Source: Micromonospora pattaloongensis (GTDB lineage Bacteria > Actinomycetota > Actinomycetes > Mycobacteriales > Micromonosporaceae). From it: a stretch of 64,000 nucleotides of DNA. The notes beneath the pieces are model-generated. The model saw nothing but the letters and a program-made list of their open reading frames with translations. It was not told the DNA's origin and did no database searches. Below are positions 30,143 to 41,426 of the stretch, one piece after another (position 1 is the first letter of the stretch; every line of letters begins with the position of its first letter). The position numbers and the translations under genes were made by a program. Location: the NCBI RefSeq assembly GCF_900107255.1, contig NZ_FNPH01000008.1:114467-178466 (forward strand), given 5' to 3'.

Positions 30143-31122
30143 CGCCGGGCGCTCCCCTGCCGCGCCGCCGCCACCGCGACCACCGCCCGTTCCAGGGCGT
30201 ATCCCCGATCGTCGGCCCCGCCCTTGACCGCCGCGTTGCACTCCGCCGCCGCGTGCATCGCGTCGACCAGCGCCTCGGGCGTCCAGCCGCGGGCCCGCTG
30301 CTGCGCCTTCTCGATCTTCCATGCGGGCATGCCGAGGCTGCTCGCGAGCTGGAACGGGCTGCCCCGACCGGCGGCGGCGACCCGCGCGACGGTGCGGACG
30401 CCGTCAGCGAGCGCGTCGGCGATCGGCACGGGATCCACCCCGACGTGCAGCGCCCAGCGCAGCGCCTCGAGCGCCCCCGGTACGTCGCCGATCATCGCGG
30501 CGTCGGCCACGGTGAAGCCGCTCACCTCGGCCCGGCCCCGGTAGTAGCGCGCCACCGTGTCCGCCCCGATTTTCCCGTCGGTGTCCGCGAGCAGCTGCGC
30601 GCAGGCGGCGGCGAGCTCGCGCAGGTCGGTGCCGACCGCCGCGATGAGCGCCTCAGCGGTGTCGTCCGTGCACCGGCCGCCGCCGCGCCGGATCTCGTCG
30701 CGGACGAACGCGACCCGCTCGCGGTGCCCCTTGAGCTTGCCGGCCGGGACCACGGTCGCGCCCGCGGCGCGCAGCCCGTCGGCGAACGCCTTGCCCTTCG
30801 CACCCCCGGCGTGCGCGACCACCAGCGTCACGTCCGGGTCCGGGTTCTTCGCGTACCCGAGCAGCGCGGTCACCAGGTCCTTTCGGGCGTCCTGACCCGC
30901 GCGCAGGACCAGCACCCGGCGCCCGCCGAAGAGTGACGGGCTGAGCATCTCGGCGACCTCGCCGGGGGTCAGCGCTCCCGCCTCGTACTCGCGCACGTCC
31001 GCGCCGGGATCCGCGGCCCGACCACGCTCGACGGCCTCGGCCACCGCGCGGGTGGCGAGGAGTTCCTCGTCACCGAGGACGAGCACGATGGGGGCGGGAT
31101 TCGCGGATGCCACGTCGGCCAT
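30139..31122 (-). CDS. holA: DNA polymerase III subunit delta
   Basis: Clamp-loader subunit that opens the sliding clamp. 327 aa from ATG (MADVASANPAPIVLVLGDEELL), typical length. Features: EELLATRAV at the N-terminus, LSPSLFGGRRVLVLR, VVAHAGGAKGKAF, and the delta C-terminal region with FTVADAAMIGD and MPAWKIEKAQQQ-like sequence. The start 34 codons into the open frame agrees with the family. The GTGA stop overlaps the next gene. Confidence 0.95.
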   Translation of the reverse strand: MADVASANPAPIVLVLGDEELLATRAVAEAVERGRAADPGADVREYEAGALTPGEVAEMLSPSLFGGRRVLVLRAGQDARKDLVTALLGYAKNPDPDVTLVVAHAGGAKGKAFADGLRAAGATVVPAGKLKGHRERVAFVRDEIRRGGGRCTDDTAEALIAAVGTDLRELAAACAQLLADTDGKIGADTVARYYRGRAEVSGFTVADAAMIGDVPGALEALRWALHVGVDPVPIADALADGVRTVARVAAAGRGSPFQLASSLGMPAWKIEKAQQRARGWTPEALVDAMHAAAECNAAVKGGADDRGYALERAVVAVAAARQGSARR

Positions 31123-31232
31123 CGTCGCATGCCGCCGGCCGCGTCGAATCAGGTCCTCCCGATGCGTATCAGACCGATCACCCTGCGCAAATCCAGACAT
31201 TTCTCTGTTGCCGGCACCAAACATTCGAATAG

Positions 31233-33689
31233 CTACCGTCGCGCGGGCTCGTCCGCGCCTCGGACCGCGACCGCCAGCCCGCGGTCGCCGCGGACCGCGG
31301 CGAGATCACCGTCCACATCGGTGCGCAGCACCCGCGCCCCGCCGCGGGTCAGCCGGGCCAGCACCCCGACGTTCGGGTGTCCGTACCGGTTGCCGGAGCC
31401 GACCGAGACCAACGCCACCGCCGGCGAGATCGCGTCCAGGAATTCGGTCTCCTGGTAGGCGCTGCCGTGGTGGGCCACCTTCAACACGTCCGCCCGCAGT
31501 CCGGCAGCGCCGTGCCGCTCCAGCAGCGCCCGTTGCTCCTCGCTCTCGGCGTCCCCGGCCAACAGCACCGTGACGCCGCCGACCCGGGCCGACACCACCA
31601 GCGAGTTGTTGTTCGGGTCCGACCGCGTGCCGGTCAGCTCGCCCGGCGGGCCGACCACGGTCAGCTCCACGGCCCCTCGCCGGTAGGACCAGCCCGCCGT
31701 CGCCGCGAGAACCGGGACGGCGCGGGCGGCGGCCATCCGGTGCACGGCATCCCGCCCCATCGCCGGCTCCGGCCACGCCGTCGTCAGCACCGCCCCCACC
31801 TCCCGTCCCCGCACCACGCCCGCCAGCCCGCCGACGTGATCGGCGTGGAAGTGGCTCACGACCAGCAACGGCACGGCCCGGACGCCGAGCCGGCGCAGAC
31901 ATCGGTCGACCGGCGCGGGATCGGGGCCGGCGTCGACGACGACCGCCGTACCGGCCGAGACCGGCAGCACCACGGCATCGCCCTGACCGACCGCACAGAC
32001 CGCGAGGACCCAGCCGGGGGGCGGCCACCCCGGCGCGACGATCCGGACGGGTAGCGCGCCGACCACCACCGCGACCGTCAGGACCGCGATCGCCCGGCGC
32101 AGCAGCCGGCGCCGGGCGGCCAGCAGCAGGACACCGCTGAGGAACGCGAGCAGCAGGCCGCCGGCGACGCCGTCCGGCCAGGGCAACGTCCCGGCGGGCA
32201 GCTGTGCGCCGTGCCGGGCGACCGTGACCAACCACCACGCCGGCCAGCCGCCGAGCCACGCGGCGATCTCGGCGCCGACCGGCCAGAACGGCGACAGCAC
32301 CGCGGCGGCGACGCCGAGCACCGTCGCCGGCGCGATCGCGGGCACGGCCAGCAGATTCGCGGGTACGGCGACCAGGCTCACCGTGCCGGAGAGCGCGGCG
32401 ACGACGGGCGCGCAGGCGAGCTGGGCCGCCGCGGGGATCGCCAGGGCCTCCGCCGCGCCGGCCGGCACGCCCCGGTGGCGCAGCGCGTCCCGCCAGCGCG
32501 GCGCGATCAGGAGCAGCCCCGCCGTCGCGCAGACCGAGAGCGCGAAGCCGGCGTCCCCGGCGAGCGCCGGATCCAGCACGACCAGCGCCGTGACCGCGGC
32601 GCCGAGCGCCGGCAGCGCCGCGCGGGGGCGGCCGGCGGCGAGCGCCAGCAGTCCGACGGCCCCCATCGCGGCGGCCCGGACCACGCTCGGCGACGGCCGC
32701 GCCAGGATCACGAAGCCCACCAGCGCCACCGCGGAGACCGCCGCGGCGGGCCACGGCCCGGCGCGGGCCCACCGCGCCAGCAGCAGGACCAGCCCGATCA
32801 CGATCGCGACGTTGGAGCCGGAGACCGCGACCAGATGCGTCATCCCGGTGGCCCGGAAGTCCTCTTCCACCGCCGGATCCAGCCGGCTGGTGTCCCCCAC
32901 CACCAGGCCCGGAAGCAGCCCGCCCGGCTCATCCGGCAGCGGCACGCACGCCCGCTGCAGGCCGGCCCGCAACGAGCCCGCCGCGCGCTGCGCCCACGAC
33001 GGCCGGCCGCGCGGCACCGGCGCCCGGTCGGTGGAGAGCACCGCGGCGTGCAGGTCACCGCCGCGCGACGGCAGCAGCCGGCCGGTGACCGTCACCGCCT
33101 GGCCCGGCAGCAGCGGCAGCCACCCGGGGTGGCTGGCGAGCACCAGCACCCGGGCCGGGACCGAGACGGGGCCGGTCCTCGGGCCCTCCGGGCGCAGCTC
33201 CGACAGCTGGGCGGAGAGCAGCACCACCGGCGGACGTCCGGCCGCGCCGGCCACCGGGCGAGGATCGTCGCGCACGACGAGGTCGGCGGTGACGGTGGCG
33301 TGCTCCCGGACGAGCGCGGCGAGCGGCTCCGCGTCGCGCACCGCGATCCGGGCAGCGGTCGCCGCGCTCCCGCACACCACTCCGAACAGCACGACCGCCA
33401 CGATGCGGGCCCAGCCGTCGCGCCCGGCCCACCTCGCCCGGCCGACCGCCGCGGCCCACCGCCGACCGACTGCCGGCGGTCGGCGCCCGGCGGCTGCCAC
33501 GGTGACGAGCGCGGCGATCGCCGCCGCTGCCGCGAGCGTGGCCCCGGCACGGGCGGACAGATGGAGGCCGGCGAGGGCCGACAGCCAGGCGGCGATCGCC
33601 AGCCCGGCCAACCGCAGGTCCGGCGGCTCGTCCGGGAGCGGGCCCGTTCCACCACCGTCGGCCCGCGTCGCGCGATCGGCCCGTGTCAC
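31233..33689 (-). CDS. comEC: ComEC/Rec2 family DNA-uptake membrane protein
   Basis: 818 aa, full length. It has an N-terminal DUF4131/OB-like region, the central competence domain with many hydrophobic helices and the MTHLVAVSGSNVAIV motif, and a C-terminal metallo-beta-lactamase domain with SHFHADHVGGL, LLAGDAE and VAHHGS. ComEC forms the channel for single-stranded DNA entry in competent bacteria; actinobacteria carry it widely, although competence is rarely shown. The GTG start overlaps the comEA stop. Confidence 0.95.
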   Translation of the reverse strand: MTRADRATRADGGGTGPLPDEPPDLRLAGLAIAAWLSALAGLHLSARAGATLAAAAAIAALVTVAAAGRRPPAVGRRWAAAVGRARWAGRDGWARIVAVVLFGVVCGSAATAARIAVRDAEPLAALVREHATVTADLVVRDDPRPVAGAAGRPPVVLLSAQLSELRPEGPRTGPVSVPARVLVLASHPGWLPLLPGQAVTVTGRLLPSRGGDLHAAVLSTDRAPVPRGRPSWAQRAAGSLRAGLQRACVPLPDEPGGLLPGLVVGDTSRLDPAVEEDFRATGMTHLVAVSGSNVAIVIGLVLLLARWARAGPWPAAAVSAVALVGFVILARPSPSVVRAAAMGAVGLLALAAGRPRAALPALGAAVTALVVLDPALAGDAGFALSVCATAGLLLIAPRWRDALRHRGVPAGAAEALAIPAAAQLACAPVVAALSGTVSLVAVPANLLAVPAIAPATVLGVAAAVLSPFWPVGAEIAAWLGGWPAWWLVTVARHGAQLPAGTLPWPDGVAGGLLLAFLSGVLLLAARRRLLRRAIAVLTVAVVVGALPVRIVAPGWPPPGWVLAVCAVGQGDAVVLPVSAGTAVVVDAGPDPAPVDRCLRRLGVRAVPLLVVSHFHADHVGGLAGVVRGREVGAVLTTAWPEPAMGRDAVHRMAAARAVPVLAATAGWSYRRGAVELTVVGPPGELTGTRSDPNNNSLVVSARVGGVTVLLAGDAESEEQRALLERHGAAGLRADVLKVAHHGSAYQETEFLDAISPAVALVSVGSGNRYGHPNVGVLARLTRGGARVLRTDVDGDLAAVRGDRGLAVAVRGADEPARR

Positions 33690-34537
33690 ACGGTCACCAG
33701 CTCACGGAGCTGTTCGAACCGGGCGTCGCCGATGCCGTCCACCTGGCGCAGGTCGCCGACCGACCGGAACGCTCCGTGCCGCGCGCGGTGGTCGAGGATG
33801 CGCTGCGCCAGCACCGGCCCCACCCCGGGCAGCGCGTCGAGCTGCGCCACCGTCGCCGTGTTCAGATTGACCTTCCCGCCACCGGGCCCACCCGGCGCGC
33901 CGGGCACGGCCTCGCCCGGCCCGCCGGCCCCCGGCACTGCTGCGCCGGGTGGGGCCGTCACACCGACCAGGATGAGTTCGCCGTCGGTGACCTTGCGCGC
34001 CAGGTTCAGCAGGGCGACGTCGGTGCCGGGCAGCGCGCCCCCGGCGGCGTCCAGGACGTCGGCGACGCGGGCGCCGGCGGGCACCCTGACCAGCCCGGGG
34101 CGGCGTACCCGACCGGCGACCGCCACCACGACGACCGCGCCCTCGGTCGCGGCGGCCGGAGCGGACGGAGCCGCGGACGCGGCCGTCGTCACGTCCGGCC
34201 GCGCGTCCGCCACCGGCTCGACCCGCGGCCGCGACCGCCACGCGAACACGCCCGCCCCGACCACCACCACGGCCGCGACCACGGCCAGGGCCTTGACGCC
34301 GGGACGTCCGGGATCGAAGGCGCCAAGGCCGTTCAGTCGGCTGGGCAGCGGCAGCGGCGCGGCGGGGGCGCCGGGACGCTCGGCGGCCGGACCGACGGCC
34401 CGATCTTCGGCGTACGTCTCGGCCTCACCCGCGGTGGACGGCGGGCCGGCGGATCGCAGGAGCGGCGGCAACGCGGGAGTCCCGGCCGTCAACCGGATCA
34501 GCCGATCGCGGACCAGCGTCTCGTCATCGTCGGGCAC
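33686..34537 (-). CDS. comEA: ComEA family DNA-binding protein
   Basis: 283 aa from GTG. One hydrophobic segment near residue 90 anchors the protein; the outer part has an SLBB domain (VVVVAVAGRVRRPGLVRVPAGARVADVL...) and a C-terminal helix-hairpin-helix pair (VNLNTATVAQLDALPGVGPVLAQRILDHR) that binds dsDNA. In competent bacteria ComEA passes DNA to ComEC, which is translationally coupled downstream here. Confidence 0.93.
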   Translation of the reverse strand: MPDDDETLVRDRLIRLTAGTPALPPLLRSAGPPSTAGEAETYAEDRAVGPAAERPGAPAAPLPLPSRLNGLGAFDPGRPGVKALAVVAAVVVVGAGVFAWRSRPRVEPVADARPDVTTAASAAPSAPAAATEGAVVVVAVAGRVRRPGLVRVPAGARVADVLDAAGGALPGTDVALLNLARKVTDGELILVGVTAPPGAAVPGAGGPGEAVPGAPGGPGGGKVNLNTATVAQLDALPGVGPVLAQRILDHRARHGAFRSVGDLRQVDGIGDARFEQLRELVTV

Positions 34538-34726
34538 GCGCCGACCGTAGGCCGCGCCCCGCGCGTGCGTCGCGGCGGCGACGGCCGACTGTGGACAGGA
34601 CGGGTCGCTGTGGAAAACGCCCTGATCAAGCGGACATCTGCTATGGAGGCCGCTGGCCACACTGGCGTGGCGGCGCCGGCTGCCATGGGGCGTAACCTGC
34701 TGACCGGCCAGCTCCCGGCACGGCCG

Positions 34727-35575
34727 CTAATCGCGGCAGTGCACGACCAGGCAGGCGAGCCCGGGGCCGACGTGGGCGGCGACCACGGCGCCGATCTCGG
34801 TGACGTAGCAGTCCCGCAGCCGGCCGCCGAGCCGCCCGGCGAGCGCGTCGGCCAGCTCGGCCGCGCGCCGCGCGCCGTCGAGGTGGTGGACCGCGACGTC
34901 GACGTCGGACTCCCCCGCCGCCTCGACGGCGAGGTCGACCAGCCGGGTCAGCGCCCGCGCGGCGGTGCGGACCTTGTCGCGGAGCACGATCGCGCCGTCC
35001 ACCATGTGCAGGATCGGCTTGACCGACAGCGCCGTGCCGAGCAGCGCCGACGCGGCGGTGATCCGGCCGCCCCGACGCAGGAACTCCAAGGTGTCCACAT
35101 AGAACAGGGTGCTGGTCCGGTCGACGGTCTCGAGTGCGGCCCGGCGTACCCCCGCGAGGTCCTCGCCGCGCGCGGCGGCCGCGCCCGCGGCGAGCGCCGG
35201 GAAGCCGAGCCCCATCCCGGTCGATCGGGAGTCCACGACGACCACCCGGTCGCCGATGTCGGCGGCGGCCAGCCGGGCGGCCTCGATCGTGCCGGAGAGC
35301 CTCGCCGACAGGTGGACCGACACGACGCCGTCGGCGCCCTCGTCGAGTAGCCGCCGGTACGCCCGCGCGAACTGCTCCGGCGCCGGGCGCGAGGTGCTCA
35401 CCGCGAACCGTCGTTGACCGAGCGCCCGCGCGACCTCGGCGGGAGTGATCTCGTCGCTCTCGCGTCCCTGAGCGCCGTCGACGACCACGGTCAGCGGCAC
35501 CACGGTGAGGTGGTGCGCACCCGCCAGCTCGGCCGGCAGGTACGCGGTGGAGTCGGTGACGACCGCGACGGGCAT
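34727..35575 (-). CDS. DegV family fatty-acid-binding protein
   Basis: 282 aa from ATG (MPVAVVTDSTAYLP). DegV hallmarks: TDSTAYLP at the start, VSTSRPAPEQF (the fatty-acid carboxylate site), SARLSGTIEAARLAA, VVDSRSTGMGLG, FYVDTLEFLRRGGRI and KPILHMVDG. Such proteins bind acyl chains and, as FakB, present them to the FakA kinase; no fakA is in this window. The 30-codon upstream extension has no family match. Confidence 0.92.
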   Translation of the reverse strand: MPVAVVTDSTAYLPAELAGAHHLTVVPLTVVVDGAQGRESDEITPAEVARALGQRRFAVSTSRPAPEQFARAYRRLLDEGADGVVSVHLSARLSGTIEAARLAAADIGDRVVVVDSRSTGMGLGFPALAAGAAAARGEDLAGVRRAALETVDRTSTLFYVDTLEFLRRGGRITAASALLGTALSVKPILHMVDGAIVLRDKVRTAARALTRLVDLAVEAAGESDVDVAVHHLDGARRAAELADALAGRLGGRLRDCYVTEIGAVVAAHVGPGLACLVVHCRD

Positions 35576-35736
35576 GCCGGCACGGTAGCCGACCGGCGCG
35601 CCGCCCAGAGCCCCGCCCGCCCGCCGTCCCGGCGGCTGATCACGCCGGCTCCCCCGGACGTCCATGAGGTTTGCCGCCCGGGACGGCCGCTACCGCGCTC
35701 CGAAACTCATGATCATCGGCGAAAGGCCGGAGAGTC

Positions 35737-36366
35737 TCAGATGGGCGCGGGGGCGCTGGACTGCGTGGTGGCCCCGGTGTTGTGGGCGCGCAGTTGCCAG
35801 CCGCGGACCTCGTCGTGGCGCAGCTCCGTCCAGTAACAGTTGCGCAGCGGCCCGACCGTGCGCAGCACCGCCGGGGGCCAGCCGAGCACGTGTCCGCAGC
35901 CCTGGCGGGCGGCCCCGCCGTGCGTGGCGATCACGATCGTGCCGCCGGGCACCGCGTCGGCCGCCTCCTGCAACGCCTCCCCGACCCGCTTGCCGAGGTC
36001 GTCGAGGCTCTCGACCTCACAGCCCGGTGCCTGGTCGCCGGCGCGCCAGCGGGCGTACTCGGCCGGGTAGCGCTCGGCGATGGTCGGCATGGTCAGCCCC
36101 TGCCACAGCCCGTAGTGGCGCTCCCGCAGCCGCGGGTCGGTGGCCACGGGCAGCCCGGTGAGCGCGGCCAGCGCGGCCGCGGTGTCGGCGGCGCGCTGCA
36201 GGTCGCTGGCGACGATGGCGTCGGGGCGCAGCGCGGCCAGCAGCGGCGCGGCGGTCGCGGCCTGCTCCCGGCCGAGATCGTTGAGCGCGGTGTCGGTCTG
36301 CCCCTGGACCCGGTCGGCGGCGTTCCAGTCGGTGTTGCCGTGCCGCCAGACGATCAGCCGGGTCAT
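35737..36366 (-). CDS. Histidine phosphatase family protein
   Basis: 209 aa. RHGNTDWN (phospho-accepting His9) and ATHGGAAR (second His) define the branch-1 phosphoglycerate-mutase-like family; DPRLRERHYGLWQG carries the conserved Glu. In actinobacteria the gene beside rsfS and nadD is often annotated glucosyl-3-phosphoglycerate phosphatase or a broad phosphatase; the substrate is not certain here. The ATG overlaps the rsfS stop (ATGA), so the two are coupled. Confidence 0.88.
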   Translation of the reverse strand: MTRLIVWRHGNTDWNAADRVQGQTDTALNDLGREQAATAAPLLAALRPDAIVASDLQRAADTAAALAALTGLPVATDPRLRERHYGLWQGLTMPTIAERYPAEYARWRAGDQAPGCEVESLDDLGKRVGEALQEAADAVPGGTIVIATHGGAARQGCGHVLGWPPAVLRTVGPLRNCYWTELRHDEVRGWQLRAHNTGATTQSSAPAPI

Positions 36367-36761
36367 TCGGTGGAGCCGGCCTCGGCGCCGGCGAGCGCGC
36401 GGTCGACGAAGGGGATGGTCGGACAGTCCTTCCAGAGCCGGTCCAGCGCGTAGAACTCGCGCTCCTCGTCGTGCTGCACGTGCACGACGATGTCGACGTA
36501 GTCGAGCAGCACCCAGCGCCCGGCGCGCTCGCCCTCGCGGCGCACCGGCTTCGCCTTCTCCGGCAGCTTCAGCAGCTGCTCCTCGATCGAGTCGACGATC
36601 GCGAGCACCTGCCGCTCGTTGGTCGCCGACGCGAGTACGAACGCGTCGGTGATCACAAGCTGGTCCGCGACGTCGACGATCACGATGTCGTGGGCCTTCT
36701 TGTCCGCCGCGGCCTGTGCAGCCGTCAGGGCCAGCTCGGTGGCGCGCTCCGACGCGCTCAT
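36363..36761 (-). CDS. rsfS: Ribosomal silencing factor RsfS
   Basis: 132 aa. Binds uL14 and blocks subunit joining in stationary phase. Conserved segments: DIVIVDVADQLVITDAFVLASA, NERQVLAIVDSIEEQL, and GRWVLLDYVDIVVHVQHDEEREFYALDRLW. The typical nadD-rsfS-phosphatase order is kept. Confidence 0.96.
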   Translation of the reverse strand: MSASERATELALTAAQAAADKKAHDIVIVDVADQLVITDAFVLASATNERQVLAIVDSIEEQLLKLPEKAKPVRREGERAGRWVLLDYVDIVVHVQHDEEREFYALDRLWKDCPTIPFVDRALAGAEAGSTE

Positions 36762-36866
36762 TCGCCCGTCCCCCGCCAGCCGCTCCGCTCGCTCACCCGC
36801 ACTCCTTCGATAGACCGTGTGACCTTGTCTAGCCTCTCACACGCGCCACGGCGGCGGCTGGCGCAG

Positions 36867-37496
36867 TCAGCGCTGGGAAGGGGACGACGAGGCCGAAATC
36901 ACCCCCTGGTAGAGACCGCGCTTGGCGATGTACTGGACCACGCCGTCCGGCACCAGGTACCAGACCGGCTTGCCCGCGCCGACCCGCGCCCGGCAGTCCG
37001 TGGAGGAGATCGCCATCGCGGGCACCTGCACCAGGCTGACCGTGTCGGCCGGCAGGTGCGCGTCGGAGAGCTCGAAACCGGGCCGGGTGACCCCGATGAA
37101 GTGGGCCAGCTCGAACATCGTGGCCGTGTCCTTCCACGACAGGATCTTCTCCAGCGCGTCGGCACCGGTGATGAAGAAGAGCTGCGTCTTCGGGCCGTAC
37201 TGGGCGCGCAGGTCGCGCAGGGTGTCGACGGTGTAGGTCGGGCCGCGGCGGTCGATGTCCGCGCGACTGACGTGGAACCGGGGATTCGAGGCGGTGGCGA
37301 TCACGGTCATCAGGTAGCGGTCCTCGGCCGGGCTGACCCGCAGGGCGCCCTTCTGCCACGGGTCCCCGGTCGGCACGAAGACGACCTCGTCGAGCCCGAA
37401 CCGGTCGGCGACCTCGCTCGCCGCCACGAGGTGGCCGTGATGGATGGGGTCGAACGTCCCACCCATGATCCCGACCCGCCGGTGTGCTTCCGCCAT
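36867..37496 (-). CDS. nadD: Nicotinate-nucleotide adenylyltransferase
   Basis: Makes deamido-NAD from NaMN and ATP. 209 aa. [12 protein letters not shown] holds the nucleotide-binding HxGH (19-22); the C-terminal ISSTDCRAR matches ISSTx[10 protein letters not shown] and FFITGADAL are also family signatures. It lies 105 bp upstream of rsfS on the minus strand. Confidence 0.97.
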   Translation of the reverse strand: MAEAHRRVGIMGGTFDPIHHGHLVAASEVADRFGLDEVVFVPTGDPWQKGALRVSPAEDRYLMTVIATASNPRFHVSRADIDRRGPTYTVDTLRDLRAQYGPKTQLFFITGADALEKILSWKDTATMFELAHFIGVTRPGFELSDAHLPADTVSLVQVPAMAISSTDCRARVGAGKPVWYLVPDGVVQYIAKRGLYQGVISASSSPSQR

Positions 37497-37549
37497 CGAC
37501 GCATCGTATGCCGATCATCAACGGCGCCGCGCCGGGACCGCCGCGCCGC

Positions 37550-40057
<2,508 letters not shown>

Positions 40058-40107
40058 CGGTCCATCCTGCCCCATCGATCGCGGCGGTTGCGGTATAGCC
40101 TTCCATC

Positions 40108-40356
40108 GTGACCGATGCCGCACCGCAGAACCCGGCGATCACCCACCACCCGAAGGGCGACTTCGACCTGTCCCGCGCCGTGTGGCAGCGGGCCGAGGGA
40201 GACGACTCCGAGGGTGCGGTGGAGATCGCGTTCGTCGACGACCTGATCGGCATGCGCAACTCCGCCGACCCGGACGGCCCCGTGCTGGTCTTCACCCAGG
40301 CCGAGTGGGACGCGTTCGTGGCCGGCGCCCAGGACGGCGAATTCGACCTGGACTGA
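40108..40356 (+). CDS. DUF397 domain protein
   Basis: 82 aa from GTG. The core VEIAFVDDLIGMRNSADPDGPVLVFTQAEWDAFVAGAQDGEFD fits DUF397, a small family normally encoded beside XRE-type regulators in actinobacteria, often as antitoxin-like or morphogenesis-related pairs. No XRE partner is adjacent here, so it is an orphan. Divergent from pepN, 50 bp between starts. Confidence 0.85.
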   Translation: MTDAAPQNPAITHHPKGDFDLSRAVWQRAEGDDSEGAVEIAFVDDLIGMRNSADPDGPVLVFTQAEWDAFVAGAQDGEFDLD

Positions 40357-40409
40357 TCGCTCGCCCGCGACCGGCCGGCGCTCGGCCCGCTGAGCCGGGC
40401 GTGCGGCGG

Positions 40410-40814
40410 TCAGAGCGCGTCGTCGAGCAGAATCCGGCGTTGGTCGGCCGGGGTCATCAGGTGCACGCCGAGCAGCCGCACGTTCAGGGAGTTGCAGACC
40501 TGGTACGCGGCGTGGAACCACACCCGGTCGGGATCGCTGACGGCGCTGGAGCCGGGGCGGGTGAGTACGACGAGCAGCGCCCCACCGTCGCCGCTCTCGG
40601 CCAGCGCGCGCGCGAAGATCGAGATCGTCTCGGCCGCGTCGTCCGGCCCGGGGCTCGGCGGCACGTCCTCGACCGGGCAGTGCATCCGCACCTGGTTGTC
40701 GACGTCGCAGAGCACGAACCGGACACCGTGCCGGCCCCGCTCCCAGGGTTCGAGCGCCGACCCCAGGTGCGCGTCGATGGCCTCCGGACTGTCCAGGACC
40801 GGCGAATCGCTCAT
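40410..40814 (-). CDS. Hypothetical protein
   Basis: 134 aa from ATG (MSDSPVLDSPEAID); a GTG six codons upstream is also open. No family recognised. It looks soluble and globular: a core strand FVLCDVDNQVRMHCPVEDVPP, a helix ETISIFARALAESGDGGALLVVLTRPG and an acid-flanked C-terminus. It contains three cysteines and no membrane segment. Convergent with the DUF397 gene. Coding bias is like its neighbours. Confidence 0.65.
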   Translation of the reverse strand: MSDSPVLDSPEAIDAHLGSALEPWERGRHGVRFVLCDVDNQVRMHCPVEDVPPSPGPDDAAETISIFARALAESGDGGALLVVLTRPGSSAVSDPDRVWFHAAYQVCNSLNVRLLGVHLMTPADQRRILLDDAL

Positions 40815-40906
40815 GGCATCACATGGTGTCACCGCTGCCGTGGACGCGGTAACCCTCCGGCCCCCGCACGGGTGATCATTAAGTCCCCGGCTTGCGGCGT
40901 CGCGGC

Positions 40907-41356
40907 TCAGGCCGGCACCGTCAACGACTTCTCGAAGCAGACGCTGTACGGGTTGTCCACGTACTCGCCGTAGACCGGGATCCGGTCGTAGCCGGCGGAG
41001 GCGTAGAGGCCGATCGCGGCCGGCAGGTAGGTCCCGGTCTCCAGGCGCAGCACGCGGTGGCCGGCCGCGCGGGCGAACTCCTCCAACGCGAGCAGCAGCT
41101 GTCGCGCGATGCCCCGGCCCCGGTGGGCGGGGCGCACGTACATCCGCTTGATCTCGCCGACCCCGTCGCCGAGCGCCTGCAGGCCGCCGCAGGCCACGGC
41201 CCGGCCGTCGACGACGCAGACCAGGTAGCGCGCGTCGTCGCGGACGACCGTGACCTGGCCGTCCAGGCCGCCGTCGGCCTCGCGCAGTTCGCGCTGCTGA
41301 GCGGTGACGAGCGCGACGAGTTCGGGATCGGTGGACGGGCGGGATTGGATCAGCAC
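40907..41356 (-). CDS. GNAT family N-acetyltransferase
   Basis: 149 aa from GTG. Acetyl-CoA motif A is MYVRPAHRGRGIARQLL (R/Q-x-x-G-x-G/A), with a GNAT beta-bulge before it and YASAGYDRIPVYGEY as the C-terminal strands. The VGEIKRMYVRP and PYSVCFEK pattern is typical of small GNATs acting on small molecules. The substrate is unknown. Confidence 0.88.
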   Translation of the reverse strand: MLIQSRPSTDPELVALVTAQQRELREADGGLDGQVTVVRDDARYLVCVVDGRAVACGGLQALGDGVGEIKRMYVRPAHRGRGIARQLLLALEEFARAAGHRVLRLETGTYLPAAIGLYASAGYDRIPVYGEYVDNPYSVCFEKSLTVPA

Positions 41357-41391
41357 GTCGCCACGCTAGCCACGGCCGATTTCACGTGCGT

Positions 41392-41410
41392 TTCCGGCAT
41401 GTGGCCGGAA
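41392..41410 (-). terminator. Hairpin downstream of obgE
   Basis: TTCCGGC (41392-41398) pairs with GCCGGAA (41404-41410), loop ATGTG, just after the obgE stop on the minus strand. Confidence 0.4.
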
Positions 41411-41426
41411 TCCACCGCAGTCGCGA

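Noticed and set aside
31123..31232. Possible tRNA near ATTCGAAT in the holA-comEC gap
   Set aside because: No acceptor stem, anticodon arm or full T-loop can be formed around it.
31306..32772. 488-codon minus-strand frame inside comEC
   Set aside because: Alternate frame of the same strand; Arg/Gly-rich. comEC has all its motifs in the other frame.
40115..40250. N-terminal extensions of pepN starting at 40123 or 40075
   Set aside because: They would overlap the divergent DUF397 gene region and lack family similarity; the M1 fold starts after the ATG at 40057.
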